A stretch of 64,000 bases of DNA from Lunularia cruciata (Eukaryota; Streptophyta; Marchantiopsida; Lunulariales; Lunulariaceae), in assembly GCA_948567375.1 (NCBI GenBank), contig OX419756.1, forward strand, positions 43,972,333-44,036,332, read 5' to 3'. The notes under the pieces are model-generated. The model saw only the letters and a program-made list of their open reading frames with translations, was not told the origin of the DNA and searched no databases. This document shows, in pieces, positions 46,300 through 59,201 of the stretch. The position numbers were made by a program, and so were the translations under genes. Positions within the stretch are counted from its first letter, which is position 1; every line of letters begins with the position of its first letter.

Positions 46300-49200
46300 C
46301 AGATTCTGCATGCGAGTGCCGTTGAATTATCCTTTCGAGCAATGGGAAATGTTCAGAACAGCCCGAAATTCACGTTGGTGCTATGATTTAATAGGCGGAG
46401 AGGAGAAATAAACCTTGTTCCACGGAATTCGCTGCTGCTGAGGTGATGGAGCTGAATCTACCCACCATTGGATGCAGATTCTAGGATAGAATGTAAACGT
46501 TTTGGTACATTGCGTTTGGAGTAGAAAAACTATGGCTTGTCCGACTAAGTAGCGCCAAATGATGTTAGTGATCACCAAACTGGCTAGTGACAACGTGAAT
46601 TTGTTAACTCGATGGGTGCCCAGATCGCGGGCTTGATTGTAAATGGCCTCGCCCTCTGCTTGTGTTTACTTTCACGATCAGCACTTATCACGGTGCAACA
46701 GATCGTGTCTCCTTAGATGAATTGCAAGGCATGACTAATGACAAAGCATGTATAAAGAAGAAACATGGATAAAGCGAATTGTTCTCAATCAAGACGATTG
46801 AAATTGATTTCGAACTAACCATCACCAAACACCAAAAACTAAAGAATCAGACTATTGCACGAAATTGGGCTCTTTTTCCTTCTGTATCCAGTACTGTTGG
46901 CAATTAAAGAAGGAACCCATGACACGGAGATGACGAGACGAAAACTGAAGGAAACATGAGTGGTGAACTGAACAAAAAGTTACTGATTAATCATTCCGAC
47001 GAGTGTAAAGACATGAAAATGATAATATTTGAGAAATAACATTGATAATAATTACCACGCGGATATAGTCGACGAAACTCTTGTAAGATATTTTCTATCT
47101 AGTTTTCCTTCTTTTATTCGTAACCAAAGATAACAAGAAATCTCTTTTCTTTCGTTACTAAAAAGAATGAGGAATCTCTTCTTCGGTTGATTACTTGTAA
47201 TTCAACCGAAGATCTGCTTTAGTAGAATGAATGTTCGTGTTTGCACTGACATGTAATCTAATTGGGTTTGAGAAATCTTCATTTCACACAAATTCTATTG
47301 AATTATTCATGGTTTCATGATAATATCCATTTTGAGCAAGCGAAGTAAGCATATGCTCTCCAGCCATCATCGTCAGAGTTGTAAACCTAAACCTCACTTG
47401 TAGGACGTGATCTTTGATACGCTCCAAACCATCTAATGATGATACTTTAGAAGAATTTAAGGTGTTGAAGTGTTGGTAGAATATTGTAAAGTACTGATTA
47501 GCGATCGAGTGTAGAACACTGATGGTTTTCGATTGAGAGTGAAATTAAAGGAGTGATGTGGCTATAAAATTAATTAGAGATTAATCGATGGTTCGATGGT
47601 AGTGGAAGAGTTCTTGACCGTTAGGAGTAAAGAAATAGTCTCGATCGAGAGTGGTGTCACTGAGTGGTCTCACTCACCGAGTTTCTCTTGGGGAGAAAAT
47701 AAGAGTAAAGAAATGATTTTGCTCGAGACTAAGGAAATGATCTGATACAGTTTCTCTATCAACGATTTCACTAACTAATAGTCTCACGGATCCCGCGACC
47801 CGAAGTTCACTGGATCTCATCGAGATTTCCTGTTCGAGATACTTGATCGAATATTTACATATGAATACATTCTACTCAATTAGGGTGGGTCTATTAGATC
47901 GAATAGCTCAAGTCAGTCATAGTCATACATTCATTCTTTTATTCCTGTGGATAGTCAACGATAAGTGTATGTTCCTTTCTTTCGATTCATTCTCAGGTAC
48001 AGTAATGCGACGCGATTTGGTGCGGGAACAAAAGAGTAAGTTGATACCCCACCGACTGCCATTAACATCTATGTTCCTCACGTAATCTCGGGCCTGTTTT
48101 GCCGAGGTTTCCGTGAAGCTGTTACGGTTCTACAGACAGCAAGGCTACCGGTACCCGAAGTAGATGATCCAGTACAAAATCTCCCCCCCCCCCCCCCCAC
48201 CATATGAGGACAAAAGCCGTATCTTCAACTTTTTATACGCAGCGAAACGATGGTGTGCGAGTACGGAAAGGACACAGGTGTGAGAATTAAGGTTTGGCGC
48301 GGAGCGCGGCTGCTGCTGGCTCTGGAGGGATGGATGGATGGATGTTACAACAACTTGCAGAAGCATCTCGAAACGTTACACCTGAGGTTGGGAAGAAGCA
48401 GAAGAATCTTCTTGACATTTCGCGGAGTTCTGTATTGACCGGCTCGTTGCAACTTCGAGTGGTGGAAGTCGTCGGAGACTGACTGACTGACTGGCTGGCT
48501 GACTGGACTGAATGACTGCCTAAGAGCTTATGATCGAGACTGCAGCTGCTACCGTATGGTCTCCACACTTCTTGCAAGCGTTTTCTTGTGGTCTTGTTCA
48601 TTGGAGAGAACACGTGCGAGAGCTACTGCTGCTGCTGGTCGTGGATGGACACGACACTGGAGTACTTTAGGTGGAGCTCGAGAGAGTTTTAAACGTTTTG
48701 CTAAGAAATCGCTCCCGTTAATCAGATCCACCGCGTACTGTAATTATAATGTAATCGGTGAGTTCAAGATCACCATCTAATCCACATTCCAGGTGCATCC
48801 CCCTCCGAAGCCGGCAATAAAGACATGTAGTGCTGAACAATGTTGATGCGACGATTCAATTGCCGTAGTTTACAAAGCTTCAATTCTGACGTCAAGAACC
48901 TCTCCATACAATGTGAAACTTCTAGCATCCCTGTTCACTAATTTTACCATGCAGCTGTATGACTACAGAACCATGAAAGGGCAAAATCTTGTTTGGGTCA
49001 GGATTGCGCGAGATATTACTGATCAGGAGTACTTCTTGTTGAAATGACGTTACGTCTAAGAGCGTTACTCAAAGTCGTCAAACAAGGTTTCAACAGTCTC
49101 ACGCCCTTCAGGTCCTTCTTTCGTAAAGCCAAAGAAAGTCTCCTTCGGACTCTGTGCGAGGGTCACAGCCTTTCGACGAGGTAAGTTTTTACTGGAAGTC

Positions 49201-52200
49201 TCGCAAGGTTAAAAGCGCCATTTGTTACCGAACACCGTAACTATTCCCCACTTCTCGCGATAATTGACGATGGACTCAAAACATAGGGGATTGATGCCTT
49301 CGGTATTCTTTGAAACTTTGAATCATTTTGCGCCCAGCGAGAATTAACTCATACCAGAATACATATGTTATCCAATCGATATTCAATCGTGGCGCATGAG
49401 GTGTAATTGATTGGATGACAACTAGAAGGAGAACAATGAATTTCTAACTTGCCGGCAGTGCGAATCTTCAAGACTCTTAACAAACTACTCCATGAATTCG
49501 GAACTACAGTAGTACGATATGGCCAAGCCATTGATCGATAGAACAGACACACAGCTCCTCCTCTACGGATAGTCACGGTCAGTGCGTGGACACTTGGACA
49601 GGATGGAATCAAACACCGTAGAGCCTAGGTAAGCTCAGCAGTAGGATCCAGATGAGGAGATTCACCTGGAAAGATCCGCCTTTCGTTCACACAGGCTTCA
49701 TGTGGAAGCCAGTGAGTCCAAAAGACTGGCAGTCCCAGACAAGAGAAGACTGAGTGGCAGACGTATGTAATTTGCGCTTCCCCCCTCCCTCACACCTTCT
49801 TTCCAACACCCAACTAAGCGCGAGCGAGAAAGTGAGACGGAAAGCGAAGACGGAAAGAGCAGGACGGTCAAGCTAGAGAGAGAGAGAGAGGGCGGTGGTC
49901 TCATACGTTGTCGCGTTCACAACTGACATGCAAGAGAAACCTCCAGCAGTACCGGTAACAACAGCAGCAGGATCTACATAAGCTGATAACTCATCTAACA
50001 ACTTCTTTCTCCTCCACTGGATAAGATCAATGAGCCCATCCCTTGCTCCCTGATGAAAGTTCCGAGTCGATCACAAACAAAAAGCTGTCACGTTACCCGT
50101 CCCAAAAGAGCCAATTCCCGTTGCTCCCGTAGCCGAGGAAAAGTAACGAGCTACTATAGAAAATCTTCATTACCACCAATTACTATCAACAATCATTCTT
50201 TGCCTTCCTTCCCTTTCCTTTCTTTCCCTTCCCTGCTGTCACTATCTGACTTTTTCGTCCGCTTACACTCCTCTCGATGTCCACACTCTCAAGCGCATCA
50301 ATCATAACTTAGATGTGCGGAACAGTAGACGTGAACTCCCTTGATTCGGTGGAGGGCCGCGCTTCACTTTTTTGTCAGTTCGGTGCCCCTTATGGTCACG
50401 CATCGGCTGCTGACTCCTTCCTTGCCCCCTTCCTTCTTTCCACATGCCCTGCGTTCCCGAGTCCGAGGATACCAACAATCCTTTCGTCCCGAGAAAAGGC
50501 CCCAACTGTCACCTCGCCTTCGTGGCAACTCATCCTCGCTTCGCAGCGAGGACTGGCCCCCTCCATGGGTCCACGTCGGCAGATATCGCCTTCCGGCTGA
50601 CTTCAAGGAAGTCCTCTTCTTTCCTTCAACGAGAATCCCACGGCTGTCGGCTAGCCATCCTTCAACTGCGTAGATTCACGTCAGTCGCAGTTCCTTTTCC
50701 CTCTTCCCTGCCGTGGTTGTCCTCCTCGTGGGCGTCCCTGACTTGTGGGGGATTAATGAACTAATTATAAGCAGTAAGTGGAGGCACAAGGAGGAGTTAT
50801 GACGCCGATTACTGACTTGGCCAAAACACGAACTCCTCGGAGAAAGAAACTGCATTATGCTGAAATGGAAATGGAAATAAAGACCGCTCATGGCTACCTA
50901 CCAACACTTTGCGTGGCAAACTCAAGTGCTGGAGATAGCAAGGGTTTATTAACAGGGGTTGGAGGAAGAGGGAGTTTATATGGATTCGTAAGGGAAAGTG
51001 TGTGCTCACCTATGATTATATAATGTTACAATCCAAAAAGACAAATCTAATAAGTCGCAGATGATGGTGATGAGGGATAATTGTGATCGGGGAAGTATGC
51101 ATGGGAATCTGTGGAAGCATTGCATTTTCCCTTGTCCGTTTAGCTTATAAGTTTTGTATTAAGAAGATGTTTTAGTTCTTCCCAAAATGGAAATATTTAA
51201 ATATATTTTGAACTCAATATTAATTATACTTATAAAGGAGATTTTTGAGTGTAGATTTTAAGATTTTTTTAAGTATTTCTGTAATTGGATATTATCCAAA
51301 GAAGACCACATCCATCAACCAACAGAAATTTTCTGTATGACATAGAGGACATACAAATGATAGAAGTAGATTAATTCATATTTTAAGAAAAAGAGATTGC
51401 ATAAGAAGACATCTTTCTCATAAAAAATGCATTGATCATAAATCATTCCCGTTAGCTTTAGATCATATAGAACCATTTGAAATCAAAAATAAAAATTAGA
51501 AAATAGAGAGAGACCTGTAGAAATTCGATCATCGTGGATAATCAGATGCATGCCATGGAGAATTTCTTGAGTTTCAATTATATCATCTCGTTACTGCAGG
51601 GATTCACTGCAGCTTCACATGTGTAGATTCTTCCCGTAACAGGTGATATATGAAACGGCAATGGAATGCAGTTCCAATGCATGAAATCCCCACAGAGCAA
51701 ACCCCACCTCTTGTAAGCTTCTTTGTTCTTTCACTCCTCCCCACAAAAAGTTTGTCTTCCTTATGTACCATCCTTTTGAACCAAAGAACACCTCACACAC
51801 AAAACTCAGACATAAATACGTACCTAGATCCAAACCAACGCTTTTTGTCAAGCAAGCTGGAAAGTCAGTTGTTGCAAAGCACTCACTCACTCGCAAAGCT
51901 TAAATCCCCACAAGTGAGAAACAAACCCAACTCCACTTTAGGCAAGTTCCGTAACTTCGAGCTAGCCAAGATCGTTTTGTGCGTAATACCATTTGTTGAA
52001 ATGATGATTGTTGACTTGTTCCCCTTTTCCAGAGATGATGATGATGTTTACTCTGGTGAGATTTTGAACATTTTACAGTCCGGTTGGAGTGGAAGAAGAT
52101 AGAAAGAAGAAAGTGTCGAAGCAGCCTCATCTATGTAGTAAGATATGATAAACTTTCGAGACACGGATCTTGCATGTACCAACGAAGGAGCAGGTATCTA

Positions 52201-54775
52201 TCTAGTCTTATCTGCTTTTACCTTTAAGTCTCAATGTTATCAAGATAATGTTTTTTTTTAATTGACCATCAGTCATGATCCAGTCTTTCCACGTTATAGC
52301 ATAGAAAAGGATAATGCTTGTCACAAACCGAAACAGTCTTGAAAGCAATAATGCATCATGGCCCGGAACTTTAAGTACCACCTGAAATTTTTTATAGAGA
52401 AGTTAAAAAATTTTGGTAGCTTGAATATTGGATTCACCTAAATGATGGACCTACAGTAGTGTATGTGTGGATAAGATTATCTCCAGTGGATTTCGTCATG
52501 TCTTCCATGAAAACAAAACTCCTGTATCAGATTAGATCGAGTGGTGAATAAAATGGAGGGAAAAGAGCTGCAAAGTTTAGAAACAGTAGTACATCACAAG
52601 AACTGGAAATGACAAGGCAACTGATATTTTTTAGCAGGAAAGAAGCACAAACACATTATTGATCTTATCGTTGTTCTTATGAATGCCTTAGGATGATTAT
52701 ATAGTGCTATGGAAGAGATATAACACTCAGTAATCCTTGGATATGAGCTGGATATAGTAGTAGGTTGAAAGGGGAAGCAAGCTCACAATGGTACTTGATG
52801 TGGTTCCAGTTGAAATTAGAACCACTCCAAGTTGGGTTGGTTGATTGGTTGGTAAAGAAGGAATCGTTTTCCAGTTGAACAAACGCACAGGGAAATATGA
52901 GACATATCTGCATAAAGGTAGTAGGTTGAAAGGGAAGAAAGCTCATAAGTGGTACTTGGTGTGGTTGAAATTAGAACCTGACCAAGTTGGGTTGGTTGGT
53001 AAAGAGGGAATCGTTTCTCAGTTCAAAGGATTTGAACAAAAGCTCGAGGAAATAGGAAGCCATATGTCTCCAATATAACGTGCTGGGCCTCCAAGTGCCA
53101 TCAAACGCCATCAAATTAGTTGCCCAAAACACTGACTAGTGAATACACCTAATTGAGTTGTGTTGGTACTTGTGATATGACTCAGAAACTTCCCTTACTA
53201 AGGAGAAGAGTTATATTCTTACTTGACTAAGAATGTCTAATTGGGATGGAAACACCTTCGAAACATCCTACAACATCTTGTTTGGAGATGAAAATGATGC
53301 AAAGACTACTACTTTGTCTGACATAGGGGATGACAGATAGCAGGGAACTGGACCTTCCTTGAAATTACGAAAGTATGTCAAATAATGCAAGAGCTTCTTT
53401 GATAGGGGACACCAAATTTACCATGACTAAATTTGGCATTGTGCAAAGAAGTAAGAACCAATAATAAGTATGAGCAATACGTGCATGCACTACCCACTCA
53501 TTGATGGACTTTTGTGTGAGTTACAGAGGTTTCTATTTTACTAATCTCTTGTATAATCCGCCTCTCGCTCAAGACAGTCAGATTTCCTGAATTAAGGTGT
53601 TCTACTAGCTACTGTCTTCCGCCCATCATGTGGGAACCACAGGAGAGCCACGTGTTACGTAATCTAGCGGAAAGGAATCATTGCCTTTCCGTCCATGCCA
53701 CGAACAAAGTCGTACGTTTCCCGGCACCTCCGGATCCGGCGGCGCATATTCCCGGTTTATAGTGCGTCCCCAATGTCTGGGAGCTTACGGTATCTCCGCA
53801 TGCTGTACAGTGAACGGATACCATCCTCGCAGTCCCTGTAGACTCTATCATAGGCTACGTAATCCACCATACTTTGCAGGGGGTGCATTTGTACATACGA
53901 CATCCATACCTCAGGTTGTGGGGTATGGAGCTGTCGCTTGGTTCGTGACGGTAAGTGCCCTACGTTCACTAGTTGTTATTTTATTTACTAGTGTCGTGTC
54001 AAACTCGATAATAAGTAGACTTTCTGTTACTTTTAAATTGTTTAAAACATCTGAATATAGATTTTAAAAATAAAACGGCTATAGGTTGCTTTAATTTTAT
54101 ATTAAAAGATGAATATATATATTCTGAGACTTGTATGTCGATCAATTTAAACACGCCAATAACATTCGAGATAGTTTATATATGCAATAAAGTGTATTGT
54201 GAAAAAAGTAAGCACCCTGGAATATTATAAGGAAAAAAAACAAAGACAGAACCTACAAATTTTATATTAGTGTGATGTCATTGACCTAATATGGACCAAT
54301 ATGATTTTATTGTTCAATATATGATGAATAAAAGGTTAAACGGTATCCAGGTTTGAAAAACAATTTCAAAGTTTTGTTGAAATCTCCATAAATACATAAA
54401 TTAATTTTATTTATGGTGATTGTAATATAAAATAAAATTTGAAGATAATACCATTAGCTTGATCTTATTAGATTAACTATAATTCAACTACATTAATTTA
54501 GCAAGCTAAGTGAAATTATTTTTTTGTAATTCTCTTCATTTGATGGTCACAAAAATGCATTCTAAGGAAATATTAACTCAAAAAAAATTTTGAAAAAAAA
54601 GAAGAAGATATGCACTCTTTGAAACTATAAAAAGATACAAAATGCATGCATCCTATATATAAATGAGAGGGTTCTTCTTTCCAACAATCCATAGAGTTTA
54701 TAGTTGGATTCTCTCTTTGAGTTTTGAGATGAGTTTAACTTAGATTTATAACTTTAAGTTTACCTTTTTTTTTCT
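46300..54775. other. Intergenic region between the LBD gene and the chromovirus
   Basis: No supported gene. Contents noted: a 10-bp perfect hairpin CTTCGGTTGA/TCAACCGAAG at 47181-47211; a 15-C run at 48183-48197; GGAT and GACT short tandem runs at about 48328 and 48479; a (GA)n run near 49877; a GC-richer patch at 50300-50760 with overlapping chance frames; a 164-bp tandem duplication at 52755-53040; and a GC-richer patch at 53640-53960 inside AT-rich DNA. From 54000 to 54770 the DNA is very AT-rich. Confidence 0.5.
52755..53040 (+). repeat. 164-bp tandem duplication
   Basis: TAGTAGGTTGAAAGGG, then AAGCTCA, GGTACTTG, GTGTGGTT, AAATTAGAACC, CAAGTTGGGTTGGTTG and GGAATCGTTT occur in the same order starting at 52755 and at 52919. 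The second unit carries small deletions. A 77-codon open frame crosses the junction, but it has no recognisable domain. Confidence 0.75.
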
Positions 54776-54832
54776 TTGCCTTGTATGGCTTGATAGGGTC
54801 TTCCCATCCTTCATGTTCTCTATGCAGTTGCA
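54776..54832 (+). repeat. Solo 3' tail of the non-LTR family next to the chromovirus
   Basis: GCCTTGTATGGCTTGATAGG, then GTCTTCCCATCCTTCAT and CTATGCAGTTGC follow the tail of copies 1 and 2 block by block. One stem pair of the hairpin is changed. It runs straight into the 67-bp tandem repeats at 54828, so its 3' end is shared with the first repeat unit. Confidence 0.7.
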
Positions 54833-55027
54833 TTTTTCTGAATTATAGAATGTGGTTTTGTAATGTTCTAAGGATAGGAGAAATTCCAAGACACTTGCAT
54901 TTTTTTGAATTATAGAATGTGGTTTTGTAATGTTCTAAGTATAGGAGAAATTCCAAGACAGTTGCATTTTTCTGAATTATAGAATGTGGTTTTGTAATGT
55001 TCTAAGGATAGGAGAAATTCCAAGACA
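54828..55027 (+). repeat. Three tandem copies of a 67-bp unit at the LTR/flank junction
   Basis: Units start at 54828, 54895 and 54962 with TTGCATTTTT and differ at only a few bases. Each unit spans about 37 bases of flanking DNA plus the first 30-odd bases of the LTR edge (TGTAATGTTCTAAG). The junction between the LTR and its insertion site has therefore been triplicated. The high identity implies a recent event. Confidence 0.9.
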
Positions 55028-55593
55028 AGAAATACAAGAGAAACACAAGACTTCATTCTTCAATACTCCGATGTCCCTAACGAGCACCTTGTCTTTATTA
55101 TATAGCAAAGAGTATCTATTCAAAGAGAGCTACACCCTTGGATAAAACACCTTGATTGGTGATATGTTAACAAGCTCTATTCTTAGATTAACTCCATAGA
55201 TTGGTGACATGTAGATCCTTGTCCTATTTAGTTCGTCAAACAAGTTTGACCAATGAGAATCCTTAGAGAATCTTTTTATAACTTAGAACAACATGGATAA
55301 GGTATCATTGAAAAGCTCTCAACAAGACAAAAAGGTAGAGAGGGAGGAGGTGGAAGGAAGGTAATCTCATTTACCTTACATATGTGGATTTTTCAAGGCT
55401 TAATTCATCCATTTAGACCTCCAAAATTGGCTATATAGGTTTCAAGGTGTTTTTGGCCTTTGCCCTATTAGTGGAAGTACTCTTTTGATGACACCTCTGT
55501 GTAATCTACATAGACAATCATATATAAAATCCCTCAAGATATTACCAAGCCAATTTTCACCTCTAGATAATCTGTCTAGCTAATGGTATTACA
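54993..55593 (-). repeat. 3' LTR of the chromovirus, lacking the heat-shock block
   Basis: It aligns with the 5' LTR over both ends: CTCAATACT and ATATAGCAAAGA on one side, and CAAACAAGTTTGACCAAT, TCAAGATATTA and CTCTAGATAAT on the other. The segment from about 60790 to 61210 of the 5' LTR is missing here. The join lies in GCACCTTGTCTTTATTATAT, where a short ACCTTG-like repeat borders the missing part. Confidence 0.8.
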
Positions 55594-55612
55594 AACTTCA
55601 CCTCTTTTAAGA
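55594..55612 (-). promoter_or_regulatory. Polypurine tract of the chromovirus
   Basis: On the minus strand AAAAGAGGTGAAGTT directly precedes the TGTAATACC start of the 3' LTR. This is the expected place and composition for the second-strand primer. Confidence 0.7.
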
Positions 55613-55629
55613 TGCAACATCTCATTGCA

Positions 55630-57105
55630 AAGTTGTTGCTCAAAAGATTTCACTAACACTAGTACATTGGTCAAGTTAGCTATTGGCTCCCTTGTTGCCT
55701 CATACAATGGGTACACTTTCCAATGTATGAGATATTCCACATGTAGATGGTGAGTACCAAGGATGTATTTTTGGAGAATGTCTTTGTCTTTGTATTCCTC
55801 CATGCCATCAATGAGTGTTGGACAAGGTCTAATTTCTTGTATGGAAGGAAAGTAGGGTGGTCGGGGTACATATCTATGTAGCCACAAAACATGGAACATT
55901 GGATGGATTTCATTTGTGACGGTTGCTCAAAGTAATAGGCCACTCTGCCAATTGAACTGATGATAGGAAAATGCCAATAAAATGAGATCTGAGCTTACAA
56001 GAGCCAACTAACATGAGGTTGGTTGTGGATGGCCACACTTGATTCCCAATGTTGAACTCCATGTGCCTACAATGTACGTCTATGTATTTTTTTGGTCAAT
56101 TTTGTGCAATGGACAACCTATACTTGGTGTTCACCACACCTTGTTGGATTCTAGAAACAAAATTGTTGACAACATCAACTTTTGTAGCCACTAAGCGGAT
56201 CTTTACCAAGCTTGAAGGTGTGAAAGGGTGTTCTCCATACATGAGGAAGAATTATATCACTTGCGTAAATGCATTCATTGAATTGTTATAGGAAAATTCT
56301 ACTAGTGGAAGTATGGTGTCCTACCTTTCTTGCTCCTCAAAAGCAAAGCCCTAGAGCATATCTTTTTCATGGAGCATGTCCTTGCACCAAAGCATGCTCA
56401 CTTTGTTTTTTCCATTGGTTTTTCAATGGTATACCATGGACGTGGTAAGTTAGATTTTGAAGATGCCAAAGAGTACTTTCCAAAACAAACTAATAAATTG
56501 AGTGCCCTGATTGATAATGAACACTCAAGACAAGCCATGGTGAGAGAAGACTATAGCTAAGTACAATTGAGCTTATTGTAGAGTAATCACGTCCTTGATC
56601 ATAGGATACATATAAATCATTTTGTTGAGTTGGTCTACAAAGATTACAATGAAGTCAAAACCTAAGGTGGTCTTAAGCGATTCACAAACTAGATCCATAT
56701 TGACCTACTCCTAATGTTTTGTAAAAGTAGGGAAGGGTTGAAGTAGTCACGCGGAAGCCTTATTAGAGGCTCTATTTTTTTGATAGAGTAGGCAACTTTG
56801 AACTTACTCTATCACATCATCGTGCTCCAATAGTAATGGTGTTTGACTACATCTAAGGTCTTGTTTACTCCAATATGGCCTACAATGGTGGAATCATGAC
56901 ATTCCGCTAGGATGGTGGTTCTTAGGTTTGGAGCATTTGAGATCCATAACTTTCCATCATGAAAGGTGAATCCTTGGATATCGGTTACACCTTTGGATGA
57001 TTGAGCTCCCACAATTTGTAGGTCAGTCTTTGTAACAACAAGAATCCTTGGCCATAAATTTGGATTCATCTTGACCTCTACAACTAGATTGTTCACCATA
57101 GGCAT
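55630..57105 (-). pseudogene. Integrase with chromodomain-like end, decayed
   Basis: The zinc-binding N-terminal part is seen at 56812-57105 (AECHDSTIVGHIGVNKTLDV and HHYYW). The catalytic core remnant at about 56445-56720 shows MDLVCESLKTTLGFDFIVIF and FVDQLNKM, but the second catalytic aspartate block has become NQGTQFIS and in-frame stops occur. A chromodomain-like segment at about 55640-55760 (HVEYLIHWKVYPLYEATREP) has R where W is usual in EATWEP. Chromodomains steer insertion to heterochromatin marks. Confidence 0.75.
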
Positions 57106-57224
57106 TTGGGTGAATGCATCTACAAGTTACTTCTTGCCTTCTACATATGTGATCTTCATATTGAACCATTGTGCACACTGTATCTAATGAATCTATGAAC
57201 AAGATAGATCTTTTGTGTCTAGAG

Positions 57225-58527
57225 GTAGACTAGAGGTTTGTGGTTTGTCTCCATTAAAAATGCCTTCTTGCCAAGATAGTGCTTCCAATGCTTGGTTGCA
57301 AGAACAATAGCCAACTCTTCTCGTTTGGTGGTGTGATAGTTATACTTTGCTAGTAACAACTTTCAAGAGAAATACGTAAGTGAATGCCATTTATCATTCC
57401 ATTCTTGTTGTAGGATTGCTCATATTGCGACACTTGATGCATCTATGACCAGCTTGAGTGGACATTTTAGGTCATAATATTTCAAGATTAGTACATGTAG
57501 TAATGTATCTTTCAATTCTTGAAAGGCCAACTCCTATAAGGTTCCTCACATCCACTTCTTTTTGTTGCCAAGTAGTGTTGTTAGGGGTTGTGTAATTTTG
57601 GAGTAGTCCTTGACAAATCAATGATAGAATTCAATAAATCCCAACAAACTCTTGAGTTGAGTCTGATCTTTTGGAGCACCTCTTTTGAATGATATTTATT
57701 TTATCTGTTAACACTTATATGCTTTCTGCACTTACTCTATGCCCCAAGTAATCTACTTTAGACTTGCCAAACTCACACTTTGAGACTTTGGCATACAATT
57801 GGTTCTATCATAGAATCTAGAGGGCTTCTTGCAAATATTAATTGTGCTCCTTCATTGTCATGTTGTAGATTAAGATGTCATCAAGGTAAATGATAACACA
57901 CTTGTCCAAGTATAGACAAAATATATCATCAAAATTCATCAAACTCATGAAAGTGGTTGGTACATTGATGAGGAAAAACAACATTACTAGGTACTCAAAG
58001 TGACCATACCTTATTTGAAAGGTAGTTTTGTGTATGTCTTATTCCGCAATCCTGATTTGGTTATAATTGCTCCATAGATCAAGTTTGGTGAAGGGTTTTG
58101 CCCCATTGAATTGATCCAACAAGTCATCCATGTGAGGTAATGGGCATTTATTTGTCATTGTTTGTTGATTTAGGCCGATAGTCAATGGACATGCGCATTG
58201 TACCATCTTTCTTCTTCACAAACAAGACAAGAGCCCCACATGGTGATATGTTGGGTTGAATCAACTCTTTCTATAATATATCCTTGATTTGAGCCTTGTA
58301 CTCCTCTAACTCATGAGATGATAGTTGATGTGGGGTGGGGCCTTACAAGAAGGTGTCTTCCCAAGAAGTATCTCAATTTTATTATCTACTTTCCTTTTTG
58401 GTGGTAATCTTGAAGGTAAATCATTAGGAAAGACATCTTGAAACTCATGGATCACATCTTTCAAATTCTCAGGAATTTTTCCATTGAATTGTGCACTCTT
58501 GACTTTTCTATTAGACCCATGGAACAT
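57225..58527 (-). pseudogene. Reverse transcriptase and RNase H, decayed
   Basis: The N-terminal RT entry is at 58306-58527 (FQDVFPNDLPSRLPPKRKVD). The catalytic motif YLDD lies at 57877-57888 within KCVIIYLDDILIY. The RNase H part at about 57225-57350 reads NYHTTKREELAIVLATKHW and KHYLGKKAFLMETNHKPL, with N replacing the usual D in TDH. Many stops and frameshifts separate these islands, so no active enzyme can be made. Confidence 0.8.
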
Positions 58528-58829
58528 CTATATGTCTTAAGGATACTATTGTACTATGATATAGAAAGGAAATTTTTGCCTTTGTAATCCTTCCCTATCT
58601 CTAATTATTTTCTGTTAGCTAGTTCTCACTATTATCTTTTTACAATGTACCATGGGGTTGTAGTGCTCTATCCATGACATGCCTAAGATCACATTGGAAC
58701 AAGTTAATTATATCACTTGTCACTCAATTTTTCTTGATACTCTCCTATAGAGAGTGTTACCTTTTTAAGTAAAGACTCAATCCTCTTTGTTTGACCATTA
58801 GGTAACTCTACTTCTTCATTCTCATTATT

Positions 58830-59201
58830 CTATAGTTCTATCCTCAACCTTATTGCAACACAACAAGGCAAGAAATTCTCTATTGTTCCAAGGACTATCA
58901 ATAATCTCACTTGATTGCCTTCCATGACTCCATTTACACCAATCAATTGTATGTTTTTCTTCTTCAACCTTTGAGCACTTGTCCTCTTCCTCCCCCTACT
59001 TCTACTCCTCTCCATTGAGCCAATAAGGCCGTGAGGTATATATATTTGTGATGTTTGTTTTTTTAATGTGATTTCAGCATCCTTTTCTTCAATTCTTCTC
59101 TCCAAGTTGTTCAAAGGTTGCTTGTATGGAATTTGAGGGCCTATAGGAAGGTGGGCACAATAATTGATGGTTATGTGCCCAACTTGGCTACAATTCTAAC
59201 A
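58830..59201 (-). pseudogene. Gag zinc knuckle and protease remnant
   Basis: A CCHC knuckle of the form C-x2-C-x4-H-x4-C (NCSQVGHITINYC) lies at 59156-59201, with a TAG stop at 59196-59198 between its first two cysteines. The frame at 58830-59114 contains VRLLIVLGTIENFL, which looks like a retroviral-type aspartic protease site whose aspartate has become V. Gag would package the RNA; the protease would cut the polyprotein. Confidence 0.65.

Noticed and set aside
50313-50764. Overlapping frames of 80-110 codons
   Set aside because: Several frames on both strands are open together, which is typical of compositional bias; no recognisable protein.
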